This document shows positions 9,642-22,061 of a DNA stretch of 64,000 nt, one piece after another. The translations under genes and the position numbers were made by a program. The DNA comes from Elymus sibiricus. Taxonomy: Eukaryota > Streptophyta > Magnoliopsida > Poales > Poaceae. The stretch spans positions 158,328,642-158,392,641 of the forward strand of contig CM077667.1 in assembly GCA_039707655.1 (NCBI GenBank), in the 5' to 3' direction. Each line of letters begins with the position of its first letter. Position 1 is the stretch's first letter. The notes below the pieces were generated by a model. It ran no database searches. It saw nothing but the letters and a program-made list of their open reading frames with translations, and was not told the origin of the DNA.

Positions 9642-11341
9642 GTAGCTTGGTACGAAGGGAATCAGGTATAGTTAAAATTCTCCATGCTTGCCGAGCCAAT
9701 AACGATAGATTGAATAACTCAAGATCTCTAAAGCCGAGTCCACCATGCTTTTTTACCTAGGTCATAGCTTGCCAAGAGACCCAATGGGGTTTGCGTTGTC
9801 TGTCTTTACTCCCCCAAAAGAATTCTCGTATCAGTTTATTCAAGTGTTCACACAAGCCCCTTGGAAGATTAAAACATGACATCAAAAAAACAGGGACTGC
9901 CTGCGTTATTGATTTGATCAAAATCTCTTTTCCTGCTGTAGAAATTGCCTTCTCAATCCATCCCTTCACCTTGTTCCATAACCTATCTTTTAAGTATTTA
10001 AAATCTCCCATCTTGCTTGCCCCCAATATCAAACGGCATTCCCAGGTATTTTTCATTGAGTGTTTCAGTTTGAACATTGAGTATGCCCTTAACCTCTTGT
10101 CTGGTCGTTTCTGGACAACCTTTGCTAAAGAAAACCGAGGACTTACTATTGTTGACCCTTTGCCCGGAAGCTTGGCAATAAGAATTCAGTAGATTTGACA
10201 CCTGTATCGCCCCTGCACCATTTGCCTTGAAAAACAGAGGCTATCATCAGCAAATAAAAGATGGTTAACTGGAGGCGCCAAAGGTGCCACCAAAATCCCA
10301 TCGACCCATGATGACTGATCTCTAGATTTGAGGAGGCCTGAAAGCCCTCCGCTCCTAACAAGAAAAGGTAGGGTGATATTGGGTCTCCCTGCCGAATAAC
10401 CCTCAAGGGTTTAAACTCCTCTAGTTTTTCCCATTAAAAATAACTGAAAAAGATACTTTTACCATGCTCATGACTTTGTTGACCCACCTCTCAGAAAATC
10501 CCAATTTAATCATCATGGCATCAAGATATTCCCACTCAACTCTATCGTATGCTTTCATCATGGCCAACTTTAGAGCACAATGCATGTGTTTCAATGCCTT
10601 GTTTCTCTTCATGAAGTGCAAGCATTCATAGGCCATTATGATGTTGTCTGTAATCATACATCCTGGCACAAAGGCTGATTGCTCTGGTGAAATAATTTCT
10701 GGTAGAATCTGCTTGAGACGGTTGGCTACTACTTTGGATGCAATCTTATATAGGACATTACATAAGCTGATTGGACGAAGTTGAGCCAGAGATGTAGGAG
10801 ATTTAACCTTCGGAATAAGGACTAGGTAGGTGTTGTTGATACACTCCGCACTTTCCTGTCCTTCAACTATCCTGATAACTGCTTTTATCACTTCATCGCC
10901 GCAAAATCCCAATGTTTCTGAAAAAGGTGTGCAGGAATACCATCGGTCCCCGGAGATTTTGTCGGAAACATTTGGAACAAAGCAGTTTTTACCTCGTCAC
11001 CTGAATAATCAGCATTCAACATTGTATTCATAACAGGTGTGACCTTGGTCGGAACCGAGTCCAGCACAACATGCATATTGCCTACCCCTTGGACTTATAT
11101 AAATCAGAATAAAATTGCGTCGCCATCTCTTCTAACTCATTTATCTCCTTAACTACATCACCATTGCCTTTTGTCAACGACTTAATAAGATTCTTCCTGC
11201 TTCTCATTGTTGCTCTTAAGTGAAAATATTTGGTCTTTTTATCTCCTCCAACCAACCAGTCTATGTGTGACCTCTGCTTCCACAAAATCTCCTCACGAGG
11301 ATACAGTTCCACCAAGTTCTCTGTGATCTTGAGTTCTTGAA
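9642..11341 (-). pseudogene. LINE (non-LTR retrotransposon) ORF2 reverse transcriptase fragment
   Basis: Read on minus from 11341, the frames give the pre-RT linker 'EEILWKQRSHIDWLVGGDKK', then 'FPTKSPGTDGIPAHLFQKHW', 'LRPISLCNVLYK', 'QSAFVPGCMITDNI', 'MMKAYDRVEW', 'RQGDPISPYLF', an 'LLFADDSL' box at about 10219-10260, 'NEKYLGMPFDIGG' and 'KHGGLGFRDLELF'. This is the order of plant L1-like RT. The endonuclease is missing on the 5' side, typical of LINE 5' truncation, and the 3' part is cut by Gypsy A at 9642. Several frameshifts are present. In motif A the usual first Asp (LDMMKAYD) is Ala (LAMMKAYD), so the copy is dead. Confidence 0.9.
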
Positions 11342-13365
11342 CCGAGGGTCCGGTTCGGCCTGGAGTAGCTCTTAGTATTTCTAATTAGTGTTTCATTCTT
11401 CTACTCTCCCTTCTCACATTTCCAAAGGTTTGGCGGTCGAGGAGTGAGACGAGCGAGCGCAGGTGAAAGGCTTTTTGGGCCACGATACCCTATGTGTTGC
11501 TGGAGCAATACGCACATAATATGTTGATTAGGGGCGTTTCCTAAGCGGCACCGCCCGCTTCTTCGATACCTACAAACGGGCGCACACTTCTCCTTCCATG
11601 ATGGGCCAGCCTATTTCCCTTTTTTTTATTCTAAAACCCTGCAAAAAAGTCACGCATGCGTTTATTCGAACTCGCGGCATCCTCTTTTCTATCCAAACTA
11701 TACTAACGAGTCAGGACAAACTCACTTGTTTTGATTGCTTCTATCATTTTCCCACTTTTCTTCTGTCTTTTCTGTAAAAATTTTTTTTACTTTTTTTCTT
11801 ATTATTCCTTTCTTTTTTCAAAATGACCAGGCTTTTTCAACTTCGATCACCTACTATTTCAAAATCAATGAGTTTTTTGAAGTTGGTGAACTTTTAAAAA
11901 TTTGGTGAACTTTTTTTCTTCAGAATTGTTGAACTTTTTATCAAAATTGATCAATTCTTTCTTTCAAAATTGATGATTTTTTTTGAAAATCGATGATTTT
12001 TTTCCAAATATGATGAACTTTTTTACAATTCGTGGTTTTTTTTATCTGGGTAACTTTTTTTCAATTTTGTGAAATTGTTTAAACCCATCAACATTTTTAA
12101 TAAATCCATGAACTTTTTTTATTCTACGAACATACTCAAAATCACAAAAACTGTAGGCTAGTCCTTTTTCAGAGCACAACGCAGTCAGAAAAGAAAAACA
12201 AAACACGAGTATGATCGGGCGATCGATCGAAGGAAAGCAGGGAGCGATGCCTAATGGGCCAGGGCCCGCTGCCGTACACATAACCGACGCTGAAGGCACC
12301 GATTAGGAGATCCCTTAATTAGGATCTCTCTAGCTTAAGCACGAGCTAGGAAATCCAGACCTCTTAACCAACACCTTAAGCAAAGTTAATCCAACTGGCG
12401 GGCACACACCCATGCGGTTGTCCATCCAAGCTATTCGCGGTTTCACAAGTGTCCGGTTGACCGATGACTTTTAAAAAATGTTCAAGAAATTTAAATCTTG
12501 AAAAAGTAGTGAATTTGAAAAGTGCCAAATTTTTGAAACTGTTCAAATTTTTCAAAAAAATCATGTATTTCGAGAAACAATATGAATTTCTAAAATGCCA
12601 TTGGTTTTGAAAAAAACCCATGGGTTTGAAAAAGATCCCAGGTTTTGAAACCAAGTTCACGGATTTGGAAATGCTGATGCATTTGGAAATGGTTTTCTTA
12701 TTCCAGAAAACGTTAATGCAGTTGGATTTTTTTGCAGATTTAAAAAATGTTATTTGAAAAAACATTCATGAATATGAGAAAAAGTTCACAAAAATTAAAT
12801 TCACAAATTTGAAAAAAGTTCGAACAATAGAAATTTTTTACATATTCAAAAAAAGTTCATGGATTTAAAAAACACAGGTTTTGGAAAAGTTCATAATTTC
12901 AAAAGGTTCAGGAATTAAAAAAACATGAAAAAAGAATGAAGTTCGTAATTTGGAAAGGTGCACTAATACAAGAAACAAAATGTGAAATTGGAAAAGAAAA
13001 GAAAAAGGAAAAATAAAGATGAGAAATGAGAATGTGAAAACCGAGGAAAATCATGTTGGGAAAAAATGAAAGAAAAATCCGTCCGAACGTTTATGTTTTA
13101 CACTAATTCTTTTTAGGGGATTATATTTTACAGTAATGACAAAGGGAGGCTGTGCGCCAGTTGCCAAATGGACTTCAACTGACGCCTAAGGAACAAAATA
13201 GGGTTTGGGCATGAATTCCACGCTAACCTCAGGGGAGCTCCTATTGAATTCTTATTGCGTCTAATAGTACCATGACGCACACAGTGACCGGTAATGGGCC
13301 GCTACACTGTGCCAGCGATTTCAGCCGGGTTTTTGTTTTAAATCTTAAAAAATTCGTGTTTTCCT
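11342..13365. repeat. AT-rich region with degenerate inverted arms
   Basis: No gene is supported. At about 11760-12170 the plus strand is T-rich with repeated 'gaacttttt' words, and at about 12470-12970 it is A-rich with 'aaaaagttca' words, so the two blocks are complementary. A clear example is 12101-12123 against 12844-12867 (taaatccatgaacttttttt and its complement, 22 of 24 matching). Such arms are common in Triticeae fold-back or Mutator-like elements, but I found no terminal repeat or TSD. Bases 11342-11750 and 12170-12470 show nothing recognisable. Confidence 0.5.
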
Positions 13366-13375
13366 TCTCTCTCTC

Positions 13376-13430
<55 letters not shown>
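13366..13430 (+). repeat. (CT)n microsatellite
   Basis: Nearly pure CT dinucleotides over about 65 bp with one ccct interruption. Confidence 0.97.
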
Positions 13431-13434
<4 letters not shown>

Positions 13435-14801
13435 TTTTTTCTCTCTGTCCAGCGGTTTTGAAAATAAAATGGCGCTATAAAAAACCTAAGGTACTGTAGC
13501 AAACCATACCGTAGTGATCGAAGTTTTCTTCTCCTAGCATCTGGATGGATTCACCACCAACATCTTGGTCTCCTTTCTTGTAAATGACACAATCATGGTT
13601 ATGGAGTAAAGGAGGAGATTATTATTTTTAGCAAACCGTACCGTAGCAGTATATGACACCGTAGCGGACTTTTTTTTTAAAAAAATAGAACAAATTTGGA
13701 AAAACATGAGTAATTTTTGAAATCATGAATTTTTTATATAAAAACGCAAACAGTTTTCTAAATCACCAATTTAAAAAAAAGCACGAACATTTTTTGAATC
13801 TTCTGAACATGTTTTGAAAAAAGGATCAACATTTGTACATCTGAATATAGAACATGGATATTTTTTTTCAAAAACACGAACATTTTTAAATTTGTGAACA
13901 GTTTTGAAAAATAGCAGACGCGGCCGGTCACTAAAGTCAGAGTGGATTACTCGTCCGACGCGCCTATTTAATGCCGACGACCCGTGCCCTGTCCGATCAC
14001 GTCTCTGTGGCATTGAATAGGCACAGAGACCGAGACGCGACACGGGTGGCGCTCTTGGCTGGCGTGCCGCTTTAGTGCTGGTTCCAGTGGACGGGCGCGT
14101 CTGTTCTGGACCGGTATAAATGTGGCGCAGGGAAACGGAGGTGCAATCCAGCGGGGGAGGGCACATATGTGAGAGGTTTTTGATGGGACCGGGGTGTTGA
14201 ACGCGTGCATGACGACGGATTGAACGCCTGCAAGCATCCTCTCGTTGGCATCTGATTTGCGGGAAATGGACGCACGAACGCATCCGCGGACAAATACGGG
14301 TTCAAATTGGATGGCAAACTATGTCCAAACACCTTGCCAAATATGTCCATGCTGAAGGTGCCCTTAGGGCATCTCCAACACCATCCCCTACAACAAACAC
14401 ATTATTTGTTGGTATCTCGAACGCCGTCCCCTACGATAGACACATATGCAGGACCTGCCAACCAACAACATTCCCGAAACGTCCATCCAAGTCCGGCCAA
14501 TTTCACCTCAAATACATAGCAATGCAATAAACATTAAAGTGTGATGTTCATAGGACCCGATGATAACCAAGAATAGGTTTGCATTTATTTATAGTTCTTA
14601 CATGCACCGGATCATAGAAGTTTTAGTTCGGTAGCCCATGCAAAAAAGGCATTTTTGCCTTGGTGTGTGAGCCTGCTCGCTCACTCTGTCGTGGCTCGCC
14701 TTCACCATTCGCCTCCTTCTCCGTCATCTCAGTCGTGTGAAAAATCAAGCGCTTCAACATCTTGACACGAACGACACACATGATCATCCTTGCATCGTCA
14801 T
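13431..14801. other. Unclassified spacer
   Basis: Bases 13660-13915 are another AT-rich stretch with 'gaacattttt' words. Bases 13916-14350 are GC-richer with no supported ORF. Bases 14361-14378 (ttagggcatctccaac) resemble the ends of grass MITE-like elements, but a matching second terminus was not found. A 63-codon minus frame at 14623-14814 has no recognised domain. Confidence 0.4.
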
Positions 14802-16215
14802 TGATACGCCCCAAACGTATCTACTTTGCCAAACACGCATGCTCTTGTTTTGCACTCTTATTTGCATGAATTGAATGAAACAAACCAGGACTGTTGTTTT
14901 TTTCGGCAAAACTACCATGATATTATATTCGTGCAGAAATAAAAGTTTTCGGATTGGGCTGAAAACTTACGAAGAATATTTTCAAAATATATAAAAAATA
15001 GTGGCGAAGAGACCTGCTAGAGGGGGGCCACCAGGGAGCCACGAGCTCAGGGGCGCGCCTACCCTCATGGCGCGCCCTGTCAGCTCGTGGGTTCAACGAC
15101 TCTCCGTTTTCCCTAACTTCAACTCCATACGTACCGTATTGCGGAGAAAAAAATCAGCGAGAAACTTTCATCGTGTTTTGCTAGACGGAGCCACCGCACC
15201 TCTTGTTCTTCCTCGGGAGGGGTGATCTGGAGTCCGTTTGGAGCTCCGGAGAGGGGGATTCGTCACCGTCATCATCACCAACCCTTCTCCATCAACAATT
15301 CCATGATGCTCACCACCGGGAGTAAGTAATTCCTTCGTAGGCTTGCTGGACGGTGATGGAGTTGGATGAGATTTGTCATGTAATCGAGTCAATTTGTTAG
15401 GGCTTGATCCCTAGTATCCACTATGTTCTGGGATTGATGTTGCCATGACTTTGCTATGCTTAATGCATGTCACTAGGGTCAAGTGCCATGATTTCAGATC
15501 TGAACCTACTATGTTTTCATGAATATGAGAGTGTTCTAGATCCTATCTTGTGAGTTGTATGCACCTATTATGTGTTATGATCCGTAGACCCCAAAGTGAC
15601 AATAGTTGGGATCATCTTCGGTGATGACCGTAGTATGAGGAGTTCATGTATTCACCATGTGTCAATGCTTTGTTCCGGTTCTCTATTAAAAGGAGGACTT
15701 AATATCCCTTAGTTTCCCTTTAGAGACCGCTGCCACAGGATGGTGGGACAGAAGATGTCATGCAAGTTCTTATTATAAGAACATATGATTATATACAGAA
15801 TAAATGCCTACATTACATTGATGAATTGGCGCTAGTTCTGTGTCGCTCTAGATTGTGACTCTTACATGAAGAATGTCATCCAACACAAATATCCATCATT
15901 GATCCAATGCCTATGCTTTTTTGCATATTGATCTTTGCTAAGTTACTACTGCTGCTGCCGTTACAATCATCACAAACTGCCACTGTTACTGTTCTTGTTA
16001 CTATTGCTACTATTACTGAAACTATCAAAACCATCAAACTACCATGTTACTAAACACTTTTCAGCAGAAAGATATCCTTCTAGGTGTGGTTGAATCGATA
16101 ACTCGACTGCTAAGGCTCATAAATATTCTTTGACTCTCCTTGTGTTGAATCAACAAATTTGGATGAAATAGTACCCTCGAAGACTACCGCGATCCCCTTT
16201 ACTTGTGGGTTATCA
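14802..16215 (+). repeat. Gypsy D 5' LTR, 1414 bp
   Basis: Starts tgatacgccccaaacg and ends acttgtgggttatca. It contains the inverted repeat CCACGAGCT..GGCGCGCC / GGCGCGCC..AGCTCGTGG at 15039-15090, the same architecture as in the other LTRs but with a different stem sequence. The leader after 16215 (agcgtcgtttccgggga) is the mutated primer-binding segment. Confidence 0.8.
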
Positions 16216-16290
16216 AGACCTTTTTCTAGCGTCGTTTCCGGGGAGCATAGCTCTATTTATTGAGTTCACTTGGGATATCTATTAATCACT

Positions 16291-16786
16291 ATGAAGAATC
16301 TGAAAGAAGCTAAGACTAAGATCGTACCCTCTAATACGAGGGGAGGTAAGGAACTGTCATCTAGCTCCGCACTTGATTCACCTTCTGTTTTAAGTAGGCT
16401 TGGAACACCTCCACCTGCTATTCACTCTAATATGTCATAAGTAATTGATGATGCTACTCTGTTATAAATGAAAGTCATGATGATGCTATTACTTTGCTTG
16501 ATAAAACTATGCAACTAGGTGAATTTCTTGATGAAAAAATTGCTAAAGCTAAAGAAATTAATAATGCTGAAACTGATGAAAATTACGATTCAGCTATTAT
16601 GTCTAGCTCTCCTACTAGAATTGAAATGCCTGAGGTACCTGATGGTTATGTTATGGATGGGGAGATAGCTAGAGACCTTCTTGCTTGTAATGATAGAGGT
16701 GATCTTAAGAAATTACTGAGTAAGCTGAAAGAAAAGACTATGATAGAGATAATGAAATATGATCCTAACACTAGTGCAGCGACGTG
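16291..16786 (+). pseudogene. Gypsy D gag N-terminal part (degenerate, truncated)
   Basis: The ATG at 16291 opens 'MKNLKEAKTKIVPSNTRGGK', which is interrupted by TAA codons at about 16438 and 16467. The frame from 16494 continues with 'MLDKTMQLGEFLDEKIAKAK', 'EMPEVPDGYVMDGEIARDLL' and 'DLKKLLSKLKEKTM', ending in 'YDPNTSAA' where the repeat junction lies. This is a non-canonical gag N-terminus seen in some Triticeae Gypsy elements. It has no zinc knuckle or protease in the remaining part. The last residues after 16787 are read-through into the neighbouring element. Confidence 0.6.
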
Positions 16787-17460
16787 CTATACAAACAGTT
16801 TTTAACCCCTTTCAGCGAGAGAGTTTGAAACCGTCGCCTTGCATGTGTGTGCAATAGGGGGGTCCATCCCACACGACATAGAAAAGTCGTCGGCGATGGT
16901 GGCCGATGAACACAAACGTTTGTCAAAACTAAGCATATGGGATGTACGCATCTATCACAAATGAGAGTCATGGGTCAACCGTTTGACATATGTTATGTTT
17001 CCCAAACGGGCCATCCTTACTACACGTGTGGGATCGCGTAACCATCACAGTCGGTTTTTTGTGGTGCATCGTTTATGTTGCCCTCCGCATCACAAACAGT
17101 TCATAATTGTAAAGCGTGTATGATAACGAGACAAACACACACATGTGGTCCTACCGCATCGTTTGCGATATATCAAGTTTCCCAAACGCTTCAACTGACC
17201 TACTCCTGTCTGATGCGTACGACATAACAAACAGTTCATCGTTATAAAGCGTGTATGATAAGAAGACTATCACAAACATTTAGGTAAGTCCCACCGTTTC
17301 TGATATTGTCTTACATCACATACGGTTTTCAGACGATAATTGTGTGCATGGTCGCACACGGTTTCTCTCTGTGAAACGTGTCGGATCATGGGATATATTA
17401 CACACGTTGTGCTTTACAAACCATGTGCATTGTAATGACCTGTAGAGCATATTTCCCCCC
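16787..17460. repeat. CACTA-like subterminal repeat block
   Basis: Short related words recur in both orientations: 'cacaaacagttca', 'aaagcgtgtatgataa' (twice, at about 17115 and 17245), 'tttcccaaacg' (twice) and 'cacacgg'. Dense short repeats at the edge of an element are typical of plant CACTA transposons. A CACTAGTGCAG string at 16770-16780 could be the terminus, but it overlaps a gag coding motif, so the exact boundary is uncertain. Confidence 0.55.
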
Positions 17461-18240
17461 TAGTTCAATCGCTGCAATTTAAAATTCCACAGTAAAATTC
17501 CATAGAAATTGAATTTGAAAGTACGCAATAACATTTTTCATATCCATCATATATAGATATAGCTTCATGCACCAATGAATTATTCCATTCACATGTACAT
17601 ATGTGTAATAATTACATAAAAAAGAATTACATAAGGACCAAATAAAGAATGATGAACCACGGTTGCATACTTGTATTAAAGACGGTAAAGAACGAGGCGA
17701 AAGACATTCTGGTTGCTCTAAAAAGTGAAGCGGAATGTCCATATTGTGTCCTCCTCCATGCAGATTGCACGCATGACTCTAGTCCAACCCCTTGTGATGG
17801 CAGACCGTCCATCCTTCACTGTCTTGATAAGGACATCTAGATAGTAATCGTAGCCTGGCAGAAATACTTTAACCTTTGCATGTCCACCAATCATGTAGTT
17901 TGAGAGGTAATCTTGAGTAAACTGCTTTGGGAACCACTACAAACAAAAAAGATTCCGACATTGTAATCTAAAAAATCATTATGGGCAGTAAAAAGAAGTG
18001 TACAGAGTTCTTAGTTACCATCATGCAGTTCATTGTTGTCTTGGATAAGGTGTAAATAAATAGTTTAATTGTCATATTTTGTCCCATTTTACTAACAATC
18101 TTCATCAGTTTCCTCACTTGATGCTAGGTCATGAATATCTCATTGCCCCATACGCAAAAATGCTCGAAGCGCATATGTACCTACAAGCAAAAAAGTTAAT
18201 ATTAGAAGCTGAACTGAAATTGCACAATGGCGTATTACAG

Positions 18241-18312
18241 TACTCCCTCAGTCCCAGTACATTAGATCTTATTACATCCAAAATACTCACATATTGGATG
18301 TATTAACATCTT
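18241..18312. repeat. Stowaway-like MITE fragment
   Basis: Begins tactccctcagtcccagtac, close to the Stowaway consensus start (TACTCCCTCCGTCC), and continues 'aaaatactcacatattggatgtatta'. The second terminus is missing, so it is truncated. Confidence 0.5.
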
Positions 18313-18613
18313 ATATTATGGGGCGAAATACAAGCCATGTGATGAAACTAACCTCGATGGAAAACAACAACATTTCCTAATATTGTCCTGGGTAAGTACA
18401 TCGAACGACATGTTAAGTACAACAGGCTAAACATGAACCAAATATATGCATAGTAAACAACATGATCTCAAAATGATAGCTTTAGTGTGCTAGTTTTTAA
18501 GCACGTTGGATAAGCAAATAAGAAGTGGAAAGGTGTGTTAACTACAATAGGCTTAACATTTAAGAACAACATAGTATAGTCATTCAAATCGGTACTGGTA
18601 CTGTGCATGTTTA

Positions 18614-18852
18614 GGACCTGTTTGGTTCATGACTAACTTTGCCACAACTAAGCTTAGGCAAAGTGTGGCTAACAAAATGGCCACCACAAGTGTGGCAAGA
18701 TTTGGCAAAACAATGAACCTATGACATGTGGACCATGTTGCTAGAAAAGTGTGGCAAGTCACAAGTGTGGCAATGAACCAAACACATGCCTAAGATGTTG
18801 TGGCATGACTAAGGTTAGGCGCGGCAACCTTAGGCTGTAAACCAAACAGGCC
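18614..18852. mobile_element. MITE-like element with GGACCTGTTTGGTT termini
   Basis: The left end ggacctgtttggttcatg and the right end aaccaaacaggcc are inverted repeats 239 bp apart, with repeated 'aagtgtggcaa' words inside and no coding capacity. The superfamily is uncertain. A tta before the left end would fit PIF/Harbinger (Tourist) but is not repeated on the right; hAT is the alternative. Confidence 0.55.
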
Positions 18853-18856
18853 TGTA

Positions 18857-19124
18857 GACTACCCACAATGGGAAGTAACATAGAATAGTAACAAGCATAT
18901 GTTACTAGTCAATTTACTACCTCCATAGTGGGTAGTAACATAGAGGTTTTCATTTATTAGCTTATAGACTCATCCTGTCTTGGTATGTGTCATGTTACTC
19001 ATACTATGAGTAACTAGCTGTGTTACTCAATTTGTATATCACCTCATTAAATAGCTGCCACATCATCTTTTTTGCTTAGATGGCAGCTATGTTACTACCT
19101 ATGTTTCGCCCACTGTAGGTAGTC
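18857..19124. mobile_element. MITE-like element with GACTACCCACA termini
   Basis: The left end gactacccacaatggg-agtaacata and the right end (reverse complement gactacctacagtggg..acataggtagtaacata) form a terminal inverted repeat about 40 bp long with mismatches. It is 268 bp long, non-coding, and lies directly next to the preceding MITE. No clear TSD was found. Confidence 0.6.
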
Positions 19125-19165
19125 TTAAGCACACTAGTTATTGTTACATAAAAATGGAAAGGCAT

Positions 19166-19770
19166 ATGCTCACTACAACAGGCTTAGCAGCAACTAAATA
19201 TAGTCATTCATAGTGATACTGTTGAAATTGCATAGAACATAGCTTGTGCTTAAACATCAAATTGTATAACTCAACATCACATTGTGAAAAAACTGAAATA
19301 AACAGTGGGCATGTTAACTACACCAGGCTTAACAGGAACCACATATGACCGTTGAAACTGACACTGATGAAATTGAACTGCAAAGTCCATACTTGCACAT
19401 ATAGAACTTCACAATGTGAATAACTGGAGTAAACAAGGCATACTATATAGCAATTCAATCTGGACATATATATGCCAACTAAAAACAACGGAGCAAGCAA
19501 AAACAGTTAAATAAGGCATATGCTCACTACAACAAGCTTAACAACAAACAAACATAGTCATTCATAGTGGTATTGTTGAAATTGCATAGAACATAGCTTG
19601 TTCTTAAACATTGAATTGGACAATTGAACATCACATGTAAAAAAACTGAAATAAACAATGGGCGTGTTAAGTACACCAGGTTTAACAGGAACCACATATG
19701 TCCGTTGAAACATGTATTGATGAAACTGAACCGTACAGTTCATACATTTCACATGAGTGAAATAATTAAA
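19166..19770. repeat. Direct repeat of about 350 bp inside the B3-like gene intron
   Basis: The segment starting ggcatatgctcactacaaca at 19166 recurs at 19523. Both copies continue through 'tagtcattcatagtg', 'gcatagaacatagcttgt' and 'aggaaccacatatg'. A more degenerate relative lies at about 18410-18600. The repeats fall between the exons of the minus-strand gene and are probably intronic duplications. Confidence 0.75.
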
Positions 19771-20439
19771 CATGACATGGGTTCACTCACTCCTTACAGA
19801 TGGGCTCCGTCACATTGGAAGAGCATGGATTTTGGGTGTGATCCCTGTTGTCGCAGATGGGCTCCTTCCCCTTGGAAGAGCACAGCTGTAGGGTGCCCTC
19901 CCTGATGTCCCGGATGGGCTCCTTCCCCTTGGAAGAGCACGATTGTAGGGTGCCCTCCCTGATGTCGCGGATGTGCTCTTTCCCCTTGGAAGAGATGGAT
20001 AGGGTGCCCTTGTCGTCGTCGTCGACGTCGTCATCGTCGATGAGGTTTGACTTGGCAGCTGACGATGCCGAGCTAACACCATAGAACGTGTCCTTCAGAA
20101 ATGACAAAAGGGGCTCGATGGCGATGAAGGAAGGCAAATTCTTGATAGCGAAGCATAGGAGATGAGCGGCGGGGCCATTCATGAGGTCAACGGGGGTTGA
20201 ACCCAAGGGGTTGGGGCTGGGACACTTAACCTGTGACATAGCCCACGTCAAGCCGCAGTTGTCGACGAGCTCAATATCGTAGCCGGCTGCGTCGATATAC
20301 ATCCATATGCGAGCCCGCTGTCCGAAAGCCTCATTGTCTTTAGATTCCCCGGCGGCTTCGGCGACCACCTTGTGATCGTTGTCAGCTTCCCCGACGGCCT
20401 CGGCGGTCACCTCGTCATCGTGGTCAGCTTCCCCGACGG

Positions 20440-22061
20440 TGATGTCTACTACGCAACCTTCTTCTTGTAGACTCGTGTTGGCTCTCCAAGCGCAGAGTTT
20501 TGTAGGACAGTAGTAAATTTCCCTCAAGTGGATGACCTAAGGTTTATCAATCCGTGGGAGGTGTAGGATGAAGATGGTCTCTCTCAAACAACCCTGCAAC
20601 CAAATAACAAAAAGTCTCTTGTGTCCCCAACACACCCAATACAATGGTAAATTGTATAGGTGCACTAGTTCGGCGAAGAGATGGTGATACAAGTGCAATA
20701 TGGATGGTAGATATAGGTTTTTGTAATCTGAAAATATAAAAATAGCAAGGTAGCAAGTAACAAAACTGAGCAAAAACGGTATTGCAATGCTTGAAAACAA
20801 GGCCTAGGGTCCATACTTTCACTAGTGCAAGTTCTCTCAACAATACTGACATAGTTTAATCATATGTAAATCCCTCACGTGCGACAAAGAGTTCACTCCA
20901 AAGTCACAAATAGCGGAGAACAAACGAAGAAATTATTGTAGGGTACGAAACCACCTCAAAGTTATCTTTTCCGATCAATCTTATGAGTTATCCCTATAAG
21001 TGTCACGAACAGCCCTAGAGTTCGTACTAAAATAACACCTTAAGATACACATCAACCAGAACCCTAATGTCACCTAGATACTCCAATGTCACCACGAGTA
21101 CCCATGGGCTTGATTATACGATATGCATCACACAATTTCAGATTCATCATGTTCAATCCAACACAAAGAACTTCAAAGAGTGCCCCAAAGTTTCTACCGA
21201 AGAGTCAAGACGAAAACGTGTGCCAACCCCTATGCATAGATTCCCAAGGTCACGGAACCCGCAAGTTGATCACCAAAACATACATCAAGTGGATCAATAG
21301 AACATCCCATTTTCACCACGGATATCCCATCGCAAGACATACATCAAGTGTTCTCAAATCCTTTAAAGACTCAATCCGATAAGAAAACTTCAAAGGGAAA
21401 ACTCAATTCATCACAAGAAGATAGAGAGGGGAAAACTCCATATGATTCATCTATATTAATAAAGCTCGCGGTACATCAAGATCGTGCCATCTCAAGAACA
21501 CGAGGGAGAGAGATCAAACACATAGCTACTGGTACATACCCTTAGCCCCGAGGGTGAACTACTCCCTCCTCGTCATGGAGACCGCCGGGATGATGAAGAT
21601 GGCCTCCAGTGATGGTTTCCCCCTCCGGCAGGGTGCCGGAACGGGCTCCCGATTGGTTTTTCGTGGCTACAAAGGCTTGCGGTGGTGGAACTCCCGATCT
21701 AGGTTTCTTTTCATGGGTTTCTGTATTTATAAGAATATTTGGCGTTGGAATCACGTCACGGGGGTGCTCGAGGGGTCCACAAGCCAGGGGGCGCGCCCCC
21801 CAGGCTTGTGACCTCCTCGGTCACTTCCTGGACCAGCTCCGGTGCTTTGGGGGTCTCTTTTGGTCCATAAAAAATCACCGTAGATTTTCAGCCAATTCCG
21901 AGAACTTTTATTTCTGCACAAAAAAAACAACACCATGGTAGTTCTGCTGAAAACAGCGTCAGTCCGGGTTAGTTCTAATAAAATCATACCAAAATCATAT
22001 AAAATTATTGTAAACATGGCATGAATACTTCATAAATTATAGATATGTTGGAGACGTATCA
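20440..22061 (-). repeat. Solo LTR (1622 bp) of a long-LTR Gypsy family
   Basis: On minus it begins TGATACGTCTCCAAC and ends GTAGTAGACATCA. No internal sequence accompanies it. Flanking pentamers gacgg (20435-20439) and ggcag (22062-22066) are a degraded TSD (3 of 5). Removing the LTR and one pentamer rejoins the acidic-repeat frame of the host gene in phase (VVKAA to GEADHDDE), which confirms the boundaries. It holds the inverted repeat CACAAGCC..GGCTTGTG at 21778-21810 and a TATA box in reverse at 21724-21731. Unequal LTR recombination after insertion is the usual origin. Confidence 0.85.

Larger units (their letters stand above)
14802..16786 (+). mobile_element. Gypsy D: 5' LTR and gag start of a long-LTR Gypsy element, truncated
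   Basis: An LTR (14802-16215) is followed by a leader resembling those of Gypsy A and B, and then by gag. Sequence identity to a retrotransposon ends at about 16787, where CACTA-like subterminal repeats begin. No matching 3' part occurs before 64000. Either the remainder lies beyond a nest of at least 47 kb or it was deleted. Five bases before the LTR are gtcat, the expected TSD. The gag type suggests a Sabrina-like family, recalled and unverified. Confidence 0.75.

Noticed and set aside
9757..10192. Plus-strand 133-codon frame opposite the LINE
   Set aside because: It is the mirror of the minus-strand RT, which shows ordered motifs. The plus frame has no domain.
13771..14350. Minus-strand frames of 89-170 codons in GC-rich spacer
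   Set aside because: Overlapping frames with Arg/Pro/Ser-rich, low-information products, no start context and no family resemblance.
20530..20852. Minus frames of about 90-100 codons upstream of the acidic repeats
   Set aside because: They are inside the solo LTR, and their apparent fusion to the B3-like gene is created by the insertion.
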